DNA of 64,000 nt from Gaetbulibacter_B jejuensis (GTDB lineage: Bacteria; Bacteroidota; Bacteroidia; Flavobacteriales; Flavobacteriaceae). Below are positions 1 to 9,683 of this stretch, piece by piece. Below the pieces are notes generated by a model, which saw only the letters and a program-made list of their open reading frames with translations, was not told the origin of the DNA and did no database searches. Made by a program: the position numbers and the translations under genes. The stretch's first letter is position 1; every line of letters begins with the position of its first letter. The stretch is from contig NZ_BAAAGF010000003.1 of the NCBI RefSeq assembly GCF_039524015.1, positions 186,001 to 250,000 on the forward strand, written 5' to 3'.

Positions 1-879
1 ACCTAAACAAACAGACACATCTTCTCCTGCATTAGCTATGGGAAGTGCATTTACTGTTACAGTAACATCATCTTGATCTGAATTACTTCCTGATGCATCA
101 TACGCAGTAACAATATAGGTTGTTGTTTCAGTTGGACTTACTGTAATACTTTGTGTGGTTTCACCTGTACTCCATTCATACGTTGCTCCTCCTGTAGCTG
201 TTAAAACAACCTCATCGCCTTCACAAATTGACACATCTTCTCCTGCATCAGCAACTACACTATTATCAACAACTGTTACAGTTACAGTATCAGAAGCTTC
301 ACAATCAGCCACAAAACCTGTTACTGTGTAAGTAGTTGTTTCGATTGGACTTACTGTTATTGACTCAGATGTCTCATCAGTATCCCATAAATATGTATCT
401 CCTCCTGAAGCTGTAAGCATTGTACTTTCTCCAAGATTAATTGTTACATCTTCTCCTGCATTAATCACAGGAAGCTCACTAACAGTTACTAGCACTTCAT
501 CACTACTAGAACAATCGTTTTCAAAAACTTCAACTGAATATATTGTTGTTTCACTTGGTGATACAGTTATACTTTCTGTAGTTTCTCCTGTACTCCATAA
601 ATATGTACTTCCTCCTGAAGCTGTTAGCGTAATAGAGTTACCTAAACAAACAGACACATCTTCTCCTGCATTAGCTATGGGAAGTGCATTTACTGTTACA
701 GTAACATCATCTTGATCTGAATTACTTCCAGATTCATCATAAGCAGTAACAATATAGGTTGTTGTTTCAGTTGGACTTACTGTAATACTTTGTGTAGTTT
801 CACCTGTACTCCACTCATACGTTGCTCCTCCAGAAGCTGTTAAAACCACCTCATCTCCTTCGCAAATCGACACATCTTC
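1..879 (-). repeat. Tandem domain repeats with a 213-codon super-period
   Basis: The GEDV-type module start recurs at 14, 230, 443, 653 and 869 (spacings 216, 213, 210 and 216 bases). Bases 1 to about 240 are a near copy of 640 to about 879. The first 102 bases are identical and later differences are scattered. The offset of 639 bases is exactly three modules (213 codons), so the duplication unit was a three-domain block. The array continues past the left edge. Confidence 0.85.
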
Positions 880-2154
880 TCCTGCGTTTGCAGTTATGCC
901 TGCTGAATCTTGTGGTGCTTCTACAACCCACAACAAAGGATAAGAATTGCTTTCTAAGCTAGCGTTATCCCAATTACTTGCGAATATCACCTTAGACCCA
1001 TCTCTATTTGGTACTGCATGAGCTTGATGGCTATATCCTGAATTTAAATTAGTATTATGCTTGGTAAATCTTTCTATAGTTTGAGAATTATCTAACTTAA
1101 TAGCAAAAATCTCTCTTGTTGCTTCATAATTATTTACATTAGATGGATGCCCTTGTTCACTTACATAAGCCCATCCTGGTCTGTCTAAATTTCTAGTACT
1201 AATATGTCCTCCCCAAAGACCACTATCACCTGCTCCTCCTGAGAATGGAAAAATTCCTTGTTTTGCTCCATTGTCTAATCTTGCATAAGACAAACTATAA
1301 CCACTAACACCTTGGTATGCAACATAAACTTCATTTCCTTGAGCATCGTATCCTATATCTCCATGAGGTCTTCCGCTATATAAGTGTATTTCATTATTCA
1401 TGTACTTATCGTAAGCTTTAATGCCTTGCAATGGTCCTGAACCATCAGAGTATCCACTCATTACCACATATTCACCCGATTGTGATACAGACACCCAATC
1501 AATACTAGCAGTTCCTAGAGACTTTGTTCCCAGAATTTCATCATTAAATATATCGTAAACTAATATCGTTTTTTGTGATCCACTAGTCGCTATTAAAGCC
1601 ACATAACGATCATCATTAGATAAATTACCTTCTCCATCTCCAACACTTACAGATGAATACCCTGAAAATGTTTTTAAAACAGTTTCATTTTGTGTAACTA
1701 TATTTCTTCTGAATAATTGGTTCTCATGTGAATCATACGTAATGTCTGGTTCAACATTACTCCATAATGAACGGCAATAAGCAGTAGTTAACACCTCATA
1801 AGTATTACCATCTAAAATTTTTGATGGCCAACCTGCAGTCATAATTTTAGTGCCATCAGCATTCCAAGGTTGCTTTTTGGCATAAATATGTCGTAATTGA
1901 GAACAATCACAACCAAATACATTTTCATCACTTATTCGGGTAACATTATTACCTGTTAATGGGTCCGTAAACGTAGCTAAATAATCAGGCACACTAGTTG
2001 GTACTTGATAAGTTCCCCAATCAACTGAATTAACATTAACATCAGGTGGGTAAACTTGAGCTATACTATAATACGATACAAATAAAATTAAACACAGTGC
2101 TTTTTTAAAACACAATAGGCCATAATTATGGCATCCAAAATTTAGGGGCTTCAT
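1..2154 (-). CDS. Secreted beta-propeller-like protein with tandem Ig/PKD-like repeats (C-terminus beyond window)
   Basis: Reading right to left from an ATG at 2154, the frame stays open for 718 codons to the window edge, so the gene is partial. The N-terminus has a signal peptide with a hydrophobic core (ALCLILFVSYYSIAQ). Residues about 40-410 are rich in Asp/Gly/Trp strands (for example SIDWVSVSQSGEYVVMSGYS) and resemble a WD40-like beta-propeller. From about residue 427 there are repeated modules of 70-72 residues, each with A-GEDVSICEGDEV near its start and YEWSTGETTQSITVSP in the middle, typical of bacterial Ig/PKD-like adhesion repeats. Proteins of this type in Flavobacteriaceae usually end in a type IX secretion C-terminal domain, which would lie outside the window. 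It diverges from the polysaccharide locus. Surface or extracellular location is well supported; the exact function is unknown. Confidence 0.8.
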   Translation of the reverse strand, partial: MKPLNFGCHNYGLLCFKKALCLILFVSYYSIAQVYPPDVNVNSVDWGTYQVPTSVPDYLATFTDPLTGNNVTRISDENVFGCDCSQLRHIYAKKQPWNADGTKIMTAGWPSKILDGNTYEVLTTAYCRSLWSNVEPDITYDSHENQLFRRNIVTQNETVLKTFSGYSSVSVGDGEGNLSNDDRYVALIATSGSQKTILVYDIFNDEILGTKSLGTASIDWVSVSQSGEYVVMSGYSDGSGPLQGIKAYDKYMNNEIHLYSGRPHGDIGYDAQGNEVYVAYQGVSGYSLSYARLDNGAKQGIFPFSGGAGDSGLWGGHISTRNLDRPGWAYVSEQGHPSNVNNYEATREIFAIKLDNSQTIERFTKHNTNLNSGYSHQAHAVPNRDGSKVIFASNWDNASLESNSYPLLWVVEAPQDSAGITANAGEDVSICEGDEVVLTASGGATYEWSTGETTQSITVSPTETTTYIVTAYDESGSNSDQDDVTVTVNALPIANAGEDVSVCLGNSITLTASGGSTYLWSTGETTESITVSPSETTIYSVEVFENDCSSSDEVLVTVSELPVINAGEDVTINLGESTMLTASGGDTYLWDTDETSESITVSPIETTTYTVTGFVADCEASDTVTVTVVDNSVVADAGEDVSICEGDEVVLTATGGATYEWSTGETTQSITVSPTETTTYIVTAYDASGSNSDQDDVTVTVNALPIANAGEDVSVCLG

Positions 2155-2444
2155 CTACTATTAATCTTTGGGGCTTGCTATTATACTGGCAATCTATATA
2201 AATAATATTTAAAAATACGTTTTAACGCATTAATATTCGACAAAAAGAAAATATTTGAAATATTTTTCTTACAAATAAAGATTTTTCAGGATGAAATAGT
2301 GATTTTAGCGTCAACAAATATACGTGCAGAATGTAAAAAAAGTCGACTAACTACACAATTTTAACGTTTAAAAGTAAATTCCTACATAATTGATAATGAA
2401 TAAAGAACTATTAAATTAACTACATTTACATAAATTATTAGAAT
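2155..2444. other. Divergent intergenic region between the repeat protein and the polysaccharide locus
   Basis: These 290 bases contain no credible gene. They must hold the promoters of both divergent transcripts, but I cannot find a convincing paired -33/-7 element on either strand. An AT-rich inverted repeat sits at 2245-2270, with arms AAGAAAATATTT and AAATATTTTTCTT that differ by one bulged base. It could be a hairpin in either transcript or a protein-binding site. Nothing else stands out. Confidence 0.5.
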
Positions 2445-3539
2445 TTGAAGCCCAAAAAAAATATTGCTTTTGTTGTGTATAGTTTGAACTCTGGAGGAGC
2501 TGAACGCGTAGTAACTACATTAGCCAATTATTTTGCATTACAATACAATGTTACCATAATAACAATTGTTAATACTACACCATTTTATACCTTAAATAAA
2601 GAAATTACATTGAAGTCTTGTGTCAATGAGATTAACAATAGTAAAAACTTAGTTAGTGCTTTAAAGAATAACACAAAGCTCATTAAAACAATAAAAAAAC
2701 ATTTAAAGAGTGAAAATATTGACTTAGTATTAAGTTTTATGACCACATCAAATGTATTAAGTTTAATTGCTTCAAGATCTTTAAAAATACCATGTATAAT
2801 TTCAGAAAGAAGTAACCCATACATATACACAAACAATTCTTTTTGGGATAAACTTGTAAAATACACCTACCCTAAAGCTAACTTCTTAGTAGTTCAATCA
2901 AACTTGATTAAAAATTATTATCAAACTTTTGTTAAGAGCAATAAAGTTTTAATCCTTTCTAATCCTATTTCTGAAACATTAAGTTCTCAAAAAAATATTT
3001 CTAAAAAAAGAACACCTACTATAATTAATGTTGGACGGTTAGACAGTAATAAAGCTCAAGATGTATTATTAAAAGCATTTGCGAGCATAAATAAAAAGGA
3101 CTGGAAACTTGTTTTAATTGGCGATGGTGAATTACGAAAAGACTATGAAAAACTCACTAAAAAGTTACATATAGCTAACAAGGTTATATTTACAGGCAAT
3201 ATTAACGATGTTCAAAATTATTACAATACAGCTAGTATTTTTGCTTTTACATCAAAGTCTGAAGGTTTTCCTAATGCTTTAATAGAAGCTATGTATTTTG
3301 AAATGGCATGCATATCAACAGATTGTCCGACAGGACCTTCAGATATTATTGAAAACACCAAAAATGGCTTCCTAATTGAAGTCAACAATCAATCACAATT
3401 AGAAAGCAGACTTATAGAACTAATCGATAATAATACCCTTAGAGATTCACTAGGAAAAGAAGCTTTTAAAACCGCTAAGGCATACGAAGTAAGTCAAGTT
3501 GCTGAAAAATGGAACGAACTCATAATTAAACTTATATAA
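2445..3539 (+). CDS. Glycosyltransferase family 4 (GT-B fold)
   Basis: A predicted cytoplasmic glycosyltransferase that adds a sugar to the lipid-linked repeat unit. The 364-residue length is usual for GT4. The N-terminal Rossmann segment carries the family's SGGAERV glycine loop (about residues 16-22), and the C-terminal half has GRLDSNKAQD followed by EGFPNALIEAM, the E-x7-E nucleotide-sugar site. The start is a TTG at 2445, forced because an in-frame TAG lies two codons upstream (2439-2441) and the TTG-started protein begins exactly where GT4 proteins begin. It is the first gene of the plus-strand polysaccharide locus, and its stop overlaps the next start (TAATG). Sugar specificity cannot be read. 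Confidence 0.88.
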   Translation: MKPKKNIAFVVYSLNSGGAERVVTTLANYFALQYNVTIITIVNTTPFYTLNKEITLKSCVNEINNSKNLVSALKNNTKLIKTIKKHLKSENIDLVLSFMTTSNVLSLIASRSLKIPCIISERSNPYIYTNNSFWDKLVKYTYPKANFLVVQSNLIKNYYQTFVKSNKVLILSNPISETLSSQKNISKKRTPTIINVGRLDSNKAQDVLLKAFASINKKDWKLVLIGDGELRKDYEKLTKKLHIANKVIFTGNINDVQNYYNTASIFAFTSKSEGFPNALIEAMYFEMACISTDCPTGPSDIIENTKNGFLIEVNNQSQLESRLIELIDNNTLRDSLGKEAFKTAKAYEVSQVAEKWNELIIKLI

Positions 3540-4486
3540 TGTTTAGAGATTTAATTCCAAAATACATTGAACAACCAACTAAGGCATTTAAGTATAAATT
3601 TACTGTTTTTACACCTGTATATAATTGTGAAAAAACAATTGAACGTGTTCACGACTGTTTAGTTAAACAAAGTTTTAAGGATTTTGAATGGTTAATCATT
3701 AATGATGGCTCTACCGATAGTTCTCACAACACCATTTCAAGCATTATAAAAAAGTCTCCTTTAGACATTAAGTATATACATAACTCCAAAAACAAGCATA
3801 AGATGAGCTGTTTTATGCAAGCCATTAAATTAGCCGATGGTGATTTTTTTTTAACATTTGATGCTGATGATGAATGCGTTAATAACGCTTTAGAGGTGTT
3901 TAATAGTACTTACAACAGTATACCTATTGAGAAAAAAAACACTATTGGTGCTATTACAGCTCTATGCATTGATCAAAATGGTGATCAGGTAGGTGACTCT
4001 TATCCTACGAGTCCATATTTTAGTAATACCTTTGAATCATATACTGTAAAGAGAATTTTAGGTGAAAAATGGGGTTTTACTAAAACTAATATTTTAAGGA
4101 ATATAGTTTACAACAAAGCGTTTATTAGCAACGGTTTTATGCCTGAAGGACTTGTTTGGAATCTATTAGCTAAAAAAGGTTTTATAACTGTTTATATTAA
4201 TAAGGCATTACGTATTTATCATACTAACATTGAAAACTCAATATCTAGTTCTAACATTGAAAAAACTGCTTTAGGATCTGCTACACAACTCATTGCTAAC
4301 TTTAATTGGTTCTTTAAAGAGAACTTTTTAAAAGCACCAACATACTTTATAAAAAACTTATACTTTTTACTAAGATTATCTAATTATTTAGATTTCAACC
4401 TAAAAAACTACACAACATCTATTGATTCACCTATTATCAAGTTTTTCTTTGTACTATTATGGCCAATTAGAAGATTTCTAAAATAG
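3539..4486 (+). CDS. Glycosyltransferase family 2 (GT-A fold)
   Basis: An inverting GT2 transferase of 315 residues. It has the opening strand FTVFTPVYNCEKTI, the NDGSTDSS nucleotide-binding loop and the metal-binding FDADDE acidic motif at about residue 105. Further on, the segments GEKWGFTKTNIL and MPEGLVWNLL are shared with the GT2 encoded at 5838, so the two are paralogues of one subfamily. The C-terminus is hydrophobic (IIKFFFVLLWPIRRFL) and probably membrane-associated. It is translationally coupled to the preceding GT4 by a one-base overlap. Role inferred: addition of one sugar during repeat-unit assembly at the inner face of the membrane. Confidence 0.87.
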   Translation: MFRDLIPKYIEQPTKAFKYKFTVFTPVYNCEKTIERVHDCLVKQSFKDFEWLIINDGSTDSSHNTISSIIKKSPLDIKYIHNSKNKHKMSCFMQAIKLADGDFFLTFDADDECVNNALEVFNSTYNSIPIEKKNTIGAITALCIDQNGDQVGDSYPTSPYFSNTFESYTVKRILGEKWGFTKTNILRNIVYNKAFISNGFMPEGLVWNLLAKKGFITVYINKALRIYHTNIENSISSSNIEKTALGSATQLIANFNWFFKENFLKAPTYFIKNLYFLLRLSNYLDFNLKNYTTSIDSPIIKFFFVLLWPIRRFLK

Positions 4487-4507
4487 ACTTAACCAATACC
4501 AGTACAA

Positions 4508-5845
4508 TTGAATTCAAAATTCGATTTAAAATCTTTTATAAGTAACTTACTTAAAAACTCAACGGTTACTAATGTAATTACCGTTGGAGTAACTACTTTA
4601 ATTGTAAGTGGGCTTGGTTTTTTTAAAGAAATAGTTGTAGCTAATAGCTTTGGTCTTTCGGAATTACTCGACACTTTTTACATAGCTATATTGTTTCCTA
4701 CATTTATAAGTGGTGTTTTTCTAGATTCGTTTAAAAGCGTTTTTATACCAAACTATGTTAGCGAATTAAAAACAGGAAAAAACATAGGAGCATTTCAAAG
4801 CACCAGTTTTATTGTAACAATTGTAATATCCTTAGTGTTTTTACTTATTGCTATACTTTTTACTGACACTTATTTAGAAACATTTTTTAAAGGTCACACT
4901 ACACAATACTATAGTTTAATTAAAACACAATTTTATTATGTAGCTCCTTGTATTTTATTTTGGGGACTTTCTTCTTTAATAAGCGGATTATTAAACATTG
5001 ATGACGAGTTTAAATTTTCTTCAATTGCAAGTATTTTTACGCCTATATCAATTATTATATGTCTCGTTTTTTTTAAAGAGGCTCTTGGAAGTTTGGTACT
5101 TGCTTTAGGTACATTATTTGGAAGTATCCTAAACTTCTTGTTTTTGTTGATAGTAGCACTTAATCGAAAAATTATCACATTACAAACACCTGATTTTATT
5201 TCGGTTAACATTAAAGTATTATTTAAGCAAATACCTGCTAAAGTGTCATCTAGCTTGCTAAGTGGTATTAACCCACTTATAGACCAATACTTTTCAGCTC
5301 AATTAATTGTTGGTTCAATAGCTGCATTAAATTATGGAATCAAAATTCCTGCTTTTGCCATCTCAATTGTAGGTATTGCGGTTGGTAATGTACTTCTGCC
5401 CTATTTTTCTAAAAATGCTGTTGATAATAAAGAAGCTACTTTTAAAAAACTAAAACTAATACTTAAATACCTTATAATTAGTAGCTCTATTATAGTAATT
5501 ATACTAGTTCTTCTCTCTTCTCCAATTATATGGCTTGTTTTCGAGAGAAATGCTTTTACAAGTTCAGACACTGTAATTGTATCAAAAATACAACAAATGT
5601 ATATTTTACAAATACCTTCTTATATTAGTGGCTTAGTGATGGTTAAGTTTTTAACATCAATAAATAAAAATAATTTTATGGTATTAACTTCTTTAGTAAG
5701 TTTAATTCTAAATATTGTGTTCAATTTTATTTTAATTGATGTAATGGGAGTTTATGGATTAGCATTAGCTACATCGTTAGTTTCCATTGTTAATAGTATC
5801 ATTTTATATGTCTATATAAACAAATTAAACAGTTCCTATGTTTAA
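4508..5845 (+). CDS. MurJ/MviN-family (Wzx-like) polysaccharide flippase
   Basis: A 445-residue polytopic membrane protein with about 12-14 hydrophobic helices. It belongs to the MOP flippase superfamily. The N-terminal GLGFFKEIVVANSFGLSE and FDSFKSVFIPNYVSE-like segments resemble MurJ rather than classical Wzx. In this context it most likely moves undecaprenyl-linked repeat units across the inner membrane, in partnership with the polymerase at 6712. The start is a TTG at 4508, with an in-frame stop at 4490 leaving little room for another. It overlaps the next gene by eight bases. A second function as the lipid II flippase is unlikely from the context but cannot be excluded. Confidence 0.85.
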   Translation: MNSKFDLKSFISNLLKNSTVTNVITVGVTTLIVSGLGFFKEIVVANSFGLSELLDTFYIAILFPTFISGVFLDSFKSVFIPNYVSELKTGKNIGAFQSTSFIVTIVISLVFLLIAILFTDTYLETFFKGHTTQYYSLIKTQFYYVAPCILFWGLSSLISGLLNIDDEFKFSSIASIFTPISIIICLVFFKEALGSLVLALGTLFGSILNFLFLLIVALNRKIITLQTPDFISVNIKVLFKQIPAKVSSSLLSGINPLIDQYFSAQLIVGSIAALNYGIKIPAFAISIVGIAVGNVLLPYFSKNAVDNKEATFKKLKLILKYLIISSSIIVIILVLLSSPIIWLVFERNAFTSSDTVIVSKIQQMYILQIPSYISGLVMVKFLTSINKNNFMVLTSLVSLILNIVFNFILIDVMGVYGLALATSLVSIVNSIILYVYINKLNSSYV

Positions 5846-6710
5846 TATAATTACACCAACATATAATAGAGCGCATACATTACCTAGAGTATACAAATCT
5901 TTAATACAACAAACCACCAAAACATTTGAATGGATTATTGTTGATGATGGTAGTACTGATAACACATATCAACTAATTAGTGAATGGATAAAAAACACTA
6001 CCGAATTTAAAATTACTTACCATAAACTAAATATTAATAAAGGAAAATCTAATGCTGTAAACGTTGCAATAGATTTGTGTAAAGAAAAATACACCATAAT
6101 TGCAGATAGCGATGATACTTTTGTTCCAGAAACAATATCAGATTTAAAAGATATTTGGACTAACAATACTGATAATAGCATTGGAGCTATTTGGACACTC
6201 ACTAAGGATGAAAGCGGTCAAATTATTGGAGATAAGTTTCCTGAAGATTATTGGAAAGTAGATTTTAAGACTAGAGTTCTCAAACATAACATTGAAGGCG
6301 AAAAATGGCATTGTTGGAAAACTAATGTTTTAAAATCTAACAAAATGATTTTAAGTAATGAATGTCATATTGGCGAAAGTCACACTTGGAACCATATTAA
6401 TAGATCATTTGATTTTTTATGCATAAATATTGCCCATAGAATTTATTTCCATTCTAACGATGGACTTATTGCCACAAAAACAAGTAAAGAAAGAAAAGCC
6501 AAAGTCTATTACAACAGTGCTTTGATTGAGTTAGAAAACGTATCCTTAAATGATATTATAAAATACAAATTTTATAGGTTTTATGCATTTCAATACATAA
6601 AATCTAACCTATATTTAAAACGAAGAACCAATCGCTTGTCTTTTGTAAAAAAGCTTACATGCTTTGTGATATTTATGTTGAATATTCCATTAAAATTAGT
6701 AAGAACTTAA
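5838..6710 (+). CDS. Glycosyltransferase family 2, paralogue of the gene at 3539
   Basis: A 290-residue GT-A enzyme with FNIITPTYNRAHTLPRVY at the N-terminus, VDDGSTDNTY, and the metal-binding ADSDDTF motif near residue 95. It shares with the GT2 at 3539 the later motif GEKWHCWKTNVL and a GES-x-WN element, which suggests duplication within the locus followed by change of donor or acceptor. The ATG at 5838 lies inside the flippase gene (eight-base overlap), so translation is probably coupled. The C-terminus has a short hydrophobic stretch. Predicted to act on the lipid-linked saccharide in the cytoplasm. Confidence 0.87.
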   Translation: MFNIITPTYNRAHTLPRVYKSLIQQTTKTFEWIIVDDGSTDNTYQLISEWIKNTTEFKITYHKLNINKGKSNAVNVAIDLCKEKYTIIADSDDTFVPETISDLKDIWTNNTDNSIGAIWTLTKDESGQIIGDKFPEDYWKVDFKTRVLKHNIEGEKWHCWKTNVLKSNKMILSNECHIGESHTWNHINRSFDFLCINIAHRIYFHSNDGLIATKTSKERKAKVYYNSALIELENVSLNDIIKYKFYRFYAFQYIKSNLYLKRRTNRLSFVKKLTCFVIFMLNIPLKLVRT

Positions 6711-6711
6711 T

Positions 6712-7809
6712 ATGAAAATCCTAAAATACATAATTCTAATTTTAATTCTTTGGGGTATTGATAGCTTCTCATTTTTTGTGTTTGGAGAAACCATAGGTGG
6801 TTATGTTAGTCATCTTACTTTTATACTATTACTTGGGTATTATTTCTTTGCAAGAAAGCGTCCTGTAATTATCCCTTTAGCCATCCTAGGGGTTAGTTAT
6901 TTTATAATTTCAGGTCTAACATATATTGATAATTATGAAGTTTACATCAATGAGTTTATCAAATACGGTATTCTAATTATTTGTGGTGCTGAAGTAGCTA
7001 GAGACACATCTTCAAAAGAGTTAATACTTTTTCTTTTAATTGGAGCAGCAAGTGTATTAATTCATTCTTTATTTTTCGCTGATAACTATGGCAGGTATAG
7101 TGGCTTTTATTTAAATCCTAATGGAGCAGCTTTTGTATGCCTAATAGGCTACTGCTTAACATTTAACATTAGCAATAAAACTACAAAGTATTTATTTACA
7201 TTCATTTTTACTTTTGCAGGTATTTTAACCTTTTCAAGGTTCTTTTTTTTAATGTGGTTTCTAATAACATTACTTTCTGCAATAAGTAACAGAAAAAACT
7301 TGCAATTATTTGGAATTGGTATTGGCACATTGGCTCTATTAATAAGTTTTGCCACAATATTACAAGTTAACACTACTCGATTTTCTCTATTAATTGGATT
7401 ATTAAATAATAATGCACAAACAGAACGACTAACTGAAGATAGCCGAATGAGCAGATGGTCTACCTATTACAATGATATTTTAGATAAGCCAATTTTTGGA
7501 AATGGTTATAAAAGTTTTAGCGGTATAGACAATGTTAAACAAGGTGTGCATAACACCTACTTAATGGTTTTAGGTGAAGCAGGTATCATCCCCTTTTTGA
7601 TTATTATTGGTATTTATTTGTATTTAATTAGAAAAACTATTTACGGCTACAAAACCAATACTGATAAATTACTCCTAGCCATATCATTAAGCGCTATTTT
7701 ATTAACAATGCATAACTATTTTAATTACTACCTAATACTATTTATAACTATTTGGTTATTTAATAAAGTGAGTACAAATAACTCTCAAGAAAATGAAATA
7801 ACTTTATAA
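6712..7809 (+). CDS. O-antigen ligase/polymerase-like membrane protein (Wzy candidate)
   Basis: A 365-residue membrane protein with about ten hydrophobic segments and one larger loop (about residues 225-290) containing SRMSRWSTYYNDILDKPIFGNGYKSF-type sequence and a conserved HNTYLMVLGEAG. This loop pattern is the signature of the O-antigen ligase/Wzy_C superfamily. Beside a flippase and a Wza/Wzc pair, the natural role is periplasmic polymerisation of repeat units. The ATG lies one base after the preceding stop. Ligase activity on another acceptor is the main alternative. Confidence 0.82.
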   Translation: MKILKYIILILILWGIDSFSFFVFGETIGGYVSHLTFILLLGYYFFARKRPVIIPLAILGVSYFIISGLTYIDNYEVYINEFIKYGILIICGAEVARDTSSKELILFLLIGAASVLIHSLFFADNYGRYSGFYLNPNGAAFVCLIGYCLTFNISNKTTKYLFTFIFTFAGILTFSRFFFLMWFLITLLSAISNRKNLQLFGIGIGTLALLISFATILQVNTTRFSLLIGLLNNNAQTERLTEDSRMSRWSTYYNDILDKPIFGNGYKSFSGIDNVKQGVHNTYLMVLGEAGIIPFLIIIGIYLYLIRKTIYGYKTNTDKLLLAISLSAILLTMHNYFNYYLILFITIWLFNKVSTNNSQENEITL

Positions 7810-7829
7810 AAGTAAACTCAAATCATACT

Positions 7830-9680
7830 ATGTGCGGTATTTACGGAACAACATTAAATTATAACGAACAGCAAGTTAAGGACAAACTCAAGCGAACAGC
7901 TTTTAGAGGTCCTGATCAAATGGGTTGGCAGTTTTATAAAAAAGATAATAGACAAGTCATTTTTGGTCATAACAGACTTTCAATAATAGATTTAGACCCT
8001 AGATCAAATCAACCATTTACTTATTACGATACAATTCATATTGTTTTTAACGGAGAAGTTTACAATTTCAAAACAATTAAAGAAACACTTAGTAAAAAAG
8101 GATATAGTTTTAAAACAACTAGTGATACCGAAGTACTTTGTGCTGCATATTTAGAGTATGGTGAAAAATGTGTAGATTACTTTGTTGGAATGTTTTCGTT
8201 TGTAATTTACGATGAAAAAAACAACATACTCTTTGGAGCAAGAGATAGACTAGGTAAAAAACCATTTTATTATTACCACGATGGTAAAGATTTTGAATTT
8301 GCTAGTCAAATATCCTCAATTCAATTACACTCCAACAACCTCACAATTTCTGAACGCGCAATAGCTTATTATTTATCTTGGGGAAATGTACCAGATCCTC
8401 AATCTATTTTCAGTCAAGTTAAAAAACTTAAAGCAGGACATAAGTTTACATTTAACCTTAGTTCTGGTGAGTTCAAATCACAACCCTATTGGGATATTGA
8501 TTACACAAATAAAAACCTTTATAAAGGAAGTTATGAAGATGCTAAACAAGAACTTAAAACAATTTTAAATGGCGCTGTAAAAAGCAGGTTATTTGCCGAT
8601 GTTCCTGTTGGTGTATTCCTATCTGGAGGAGTAGACTCTTCATTAGTTGCTGCTACTGCAAGGCAAACATCTAGGGCTAAGGTTAAAACATTTTCGGTTA
8701 AATTTAACGAAAAAGGCTTTGATGAAAGTCATTATGCACAGCAAGTTGCAGACCACCTACAAACAGATCATCATGTAATTGAATGTAATTACAACGAAGG
8801 CATCGATTTAATTAAGAATTTTTGCCATTATTACGATGAGCCTTTTTCTGATTCTTCAGCAATCCCATCAATGCTTTTAGCTAAACATACCAAAAAACAT
8901 GTAACAGTAGCTCTTTCTGGTGATGGTGGTGACGAAAGTTTTATTGGATATCACAGATACAATTGGGCAAAAAAAGGAGGAGTTTATTACAAACTACCAT
9001 TACCTATCAGAAAACTTGGTGCAGGAGTCTTATCTCTATTACCTCACTATAGACTAAATGTTATTGCTAAAGCTTTACAGTTTAAAGACGTAAATGAAGT
9101 TTACTTAGGCGCTATGACTGGTGTAGATTTATCTCATATAAACACAGACTATAACACTAGACTAGTTGACGAATCAAAATACTTAATGCACAATAATAAA
9201 AACCTATTTGAACGTATTAGTGATTTTGACACTAAAACTTATCTTAATTGGGATATAAACACTAAAGTAGATAGAGCTTCGATGGCTTTTTCACTAGAAG
9301 TTAGAGCTCCATTGCTAGACCATCAAATAGTTGAGTTTGCAAATTCGCTACCAACATCTTTTAAATTTCATAAAAAAGAAATGAAACGCATTCTAAAAGA
9401 TGTGTTGTACGAATCAGTTCCAAAGCACATATTTAATAGGCCAAAAGCAGGCTTTACTATGCCATTCTCTGAATGGTTTAGAGAAGATTTAAAAGACTAT
9501 GTTTTAAGTGAATTAAATGAAGACACTTTAAAATCGCTACCTTGTATTGACGCCAAAAAAGTGCAGTTTATGATTAACCAACATATGGATGGCACCTGGA
9601 ATAGATACCCTTTAATATGGTCTTTATTAGTATTAAAACAATGGTTAAGTACTAATGGAAAAGGAATAAGTATAAGCTAA
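7830..9680 (+). CDS. asnB: Glutamine-hydrolysing asparagine synthase-like amidotransferase
   Basis: A full-length 616-residue class II amidotransferase. Cys2 in MCGIYG is the N-terminal glutaminase nucleophile, and FLSGGVDSS near residue 265 is the PP-loop of the ATP-dependent synthase domain. Downstream motifs SGDGGDE and RAPLLDH are intact. Stand-alone AsnB homologues inside polysaccharide loci are known or proposed to amidate uronic acid carboxylates rather than free aspartate, so an amidated hexuronic acid in the polymer is a reasonable inference. It sits 20 bases after the polymerase gene and three before the next GT4. Free asparagine synthesis remains possible. Confidence 0.9.
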   Translation: MCGIYGTTLNYNEQQVKDKLKRTAFRGPDQMGWQFYKKDNRQVIFGHNRLSIIDLDPRSNQPFTYYDTIHIVFNGEVYNFKTIKETLSKKGYSFKTTSDTEVLCAAYLEYGEKCVDYFVGMFSFVIYDEKNNILFGARDRLGKKPFYYYHDGKDFEFASQISSIQLHSNNLTISERAIAYYLSWGNVPDPQSIFSQVKKLKAGHKFTFNLSSGEFKSQPYWDIDYTNKNLYKGSYEDAKQELKTILNGAVKSRLFADVPVGVFLSGGVDSSLVAATARQTSRAKVKTFSVKFNEKGFDESHYAQQVADHLQTDHHVIECNYNEGIDLIKNFCHYYDEPFSDSSAIPSMLLAKHTKKHVTVALSGDGGDESFIGYHRYNWAKKGGVYYKLPLPIRKLGAGVLSLLPHYRLNVIAKALQFKDVNEVYLGAMTGVDLSHINTDYNTRLVDESKYLMHNNKNLFERISDFDTKTYLNWDINTKVDRASMAFSLEVRAPLLDHQIVEFANSLPTSFKFHKKEMKRILKDVLYESVPKHIFNRPKAGFTMPFSEWFREDLKDYVLSELNEDTLKSLPCIDAKKVQFMINQHMDGTWNRYPLIWSLLVLKQWLSTNGKGISIS

Positions 9681-9683
9681 CTT

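Noticed and set aside
1..879. Regularly spaced repeats resembling a CRISPR array
   Set aside because: The repeat unit is 210-216 bases, translates in frame as Ig/PKD-like modules and has no short spacer structure.
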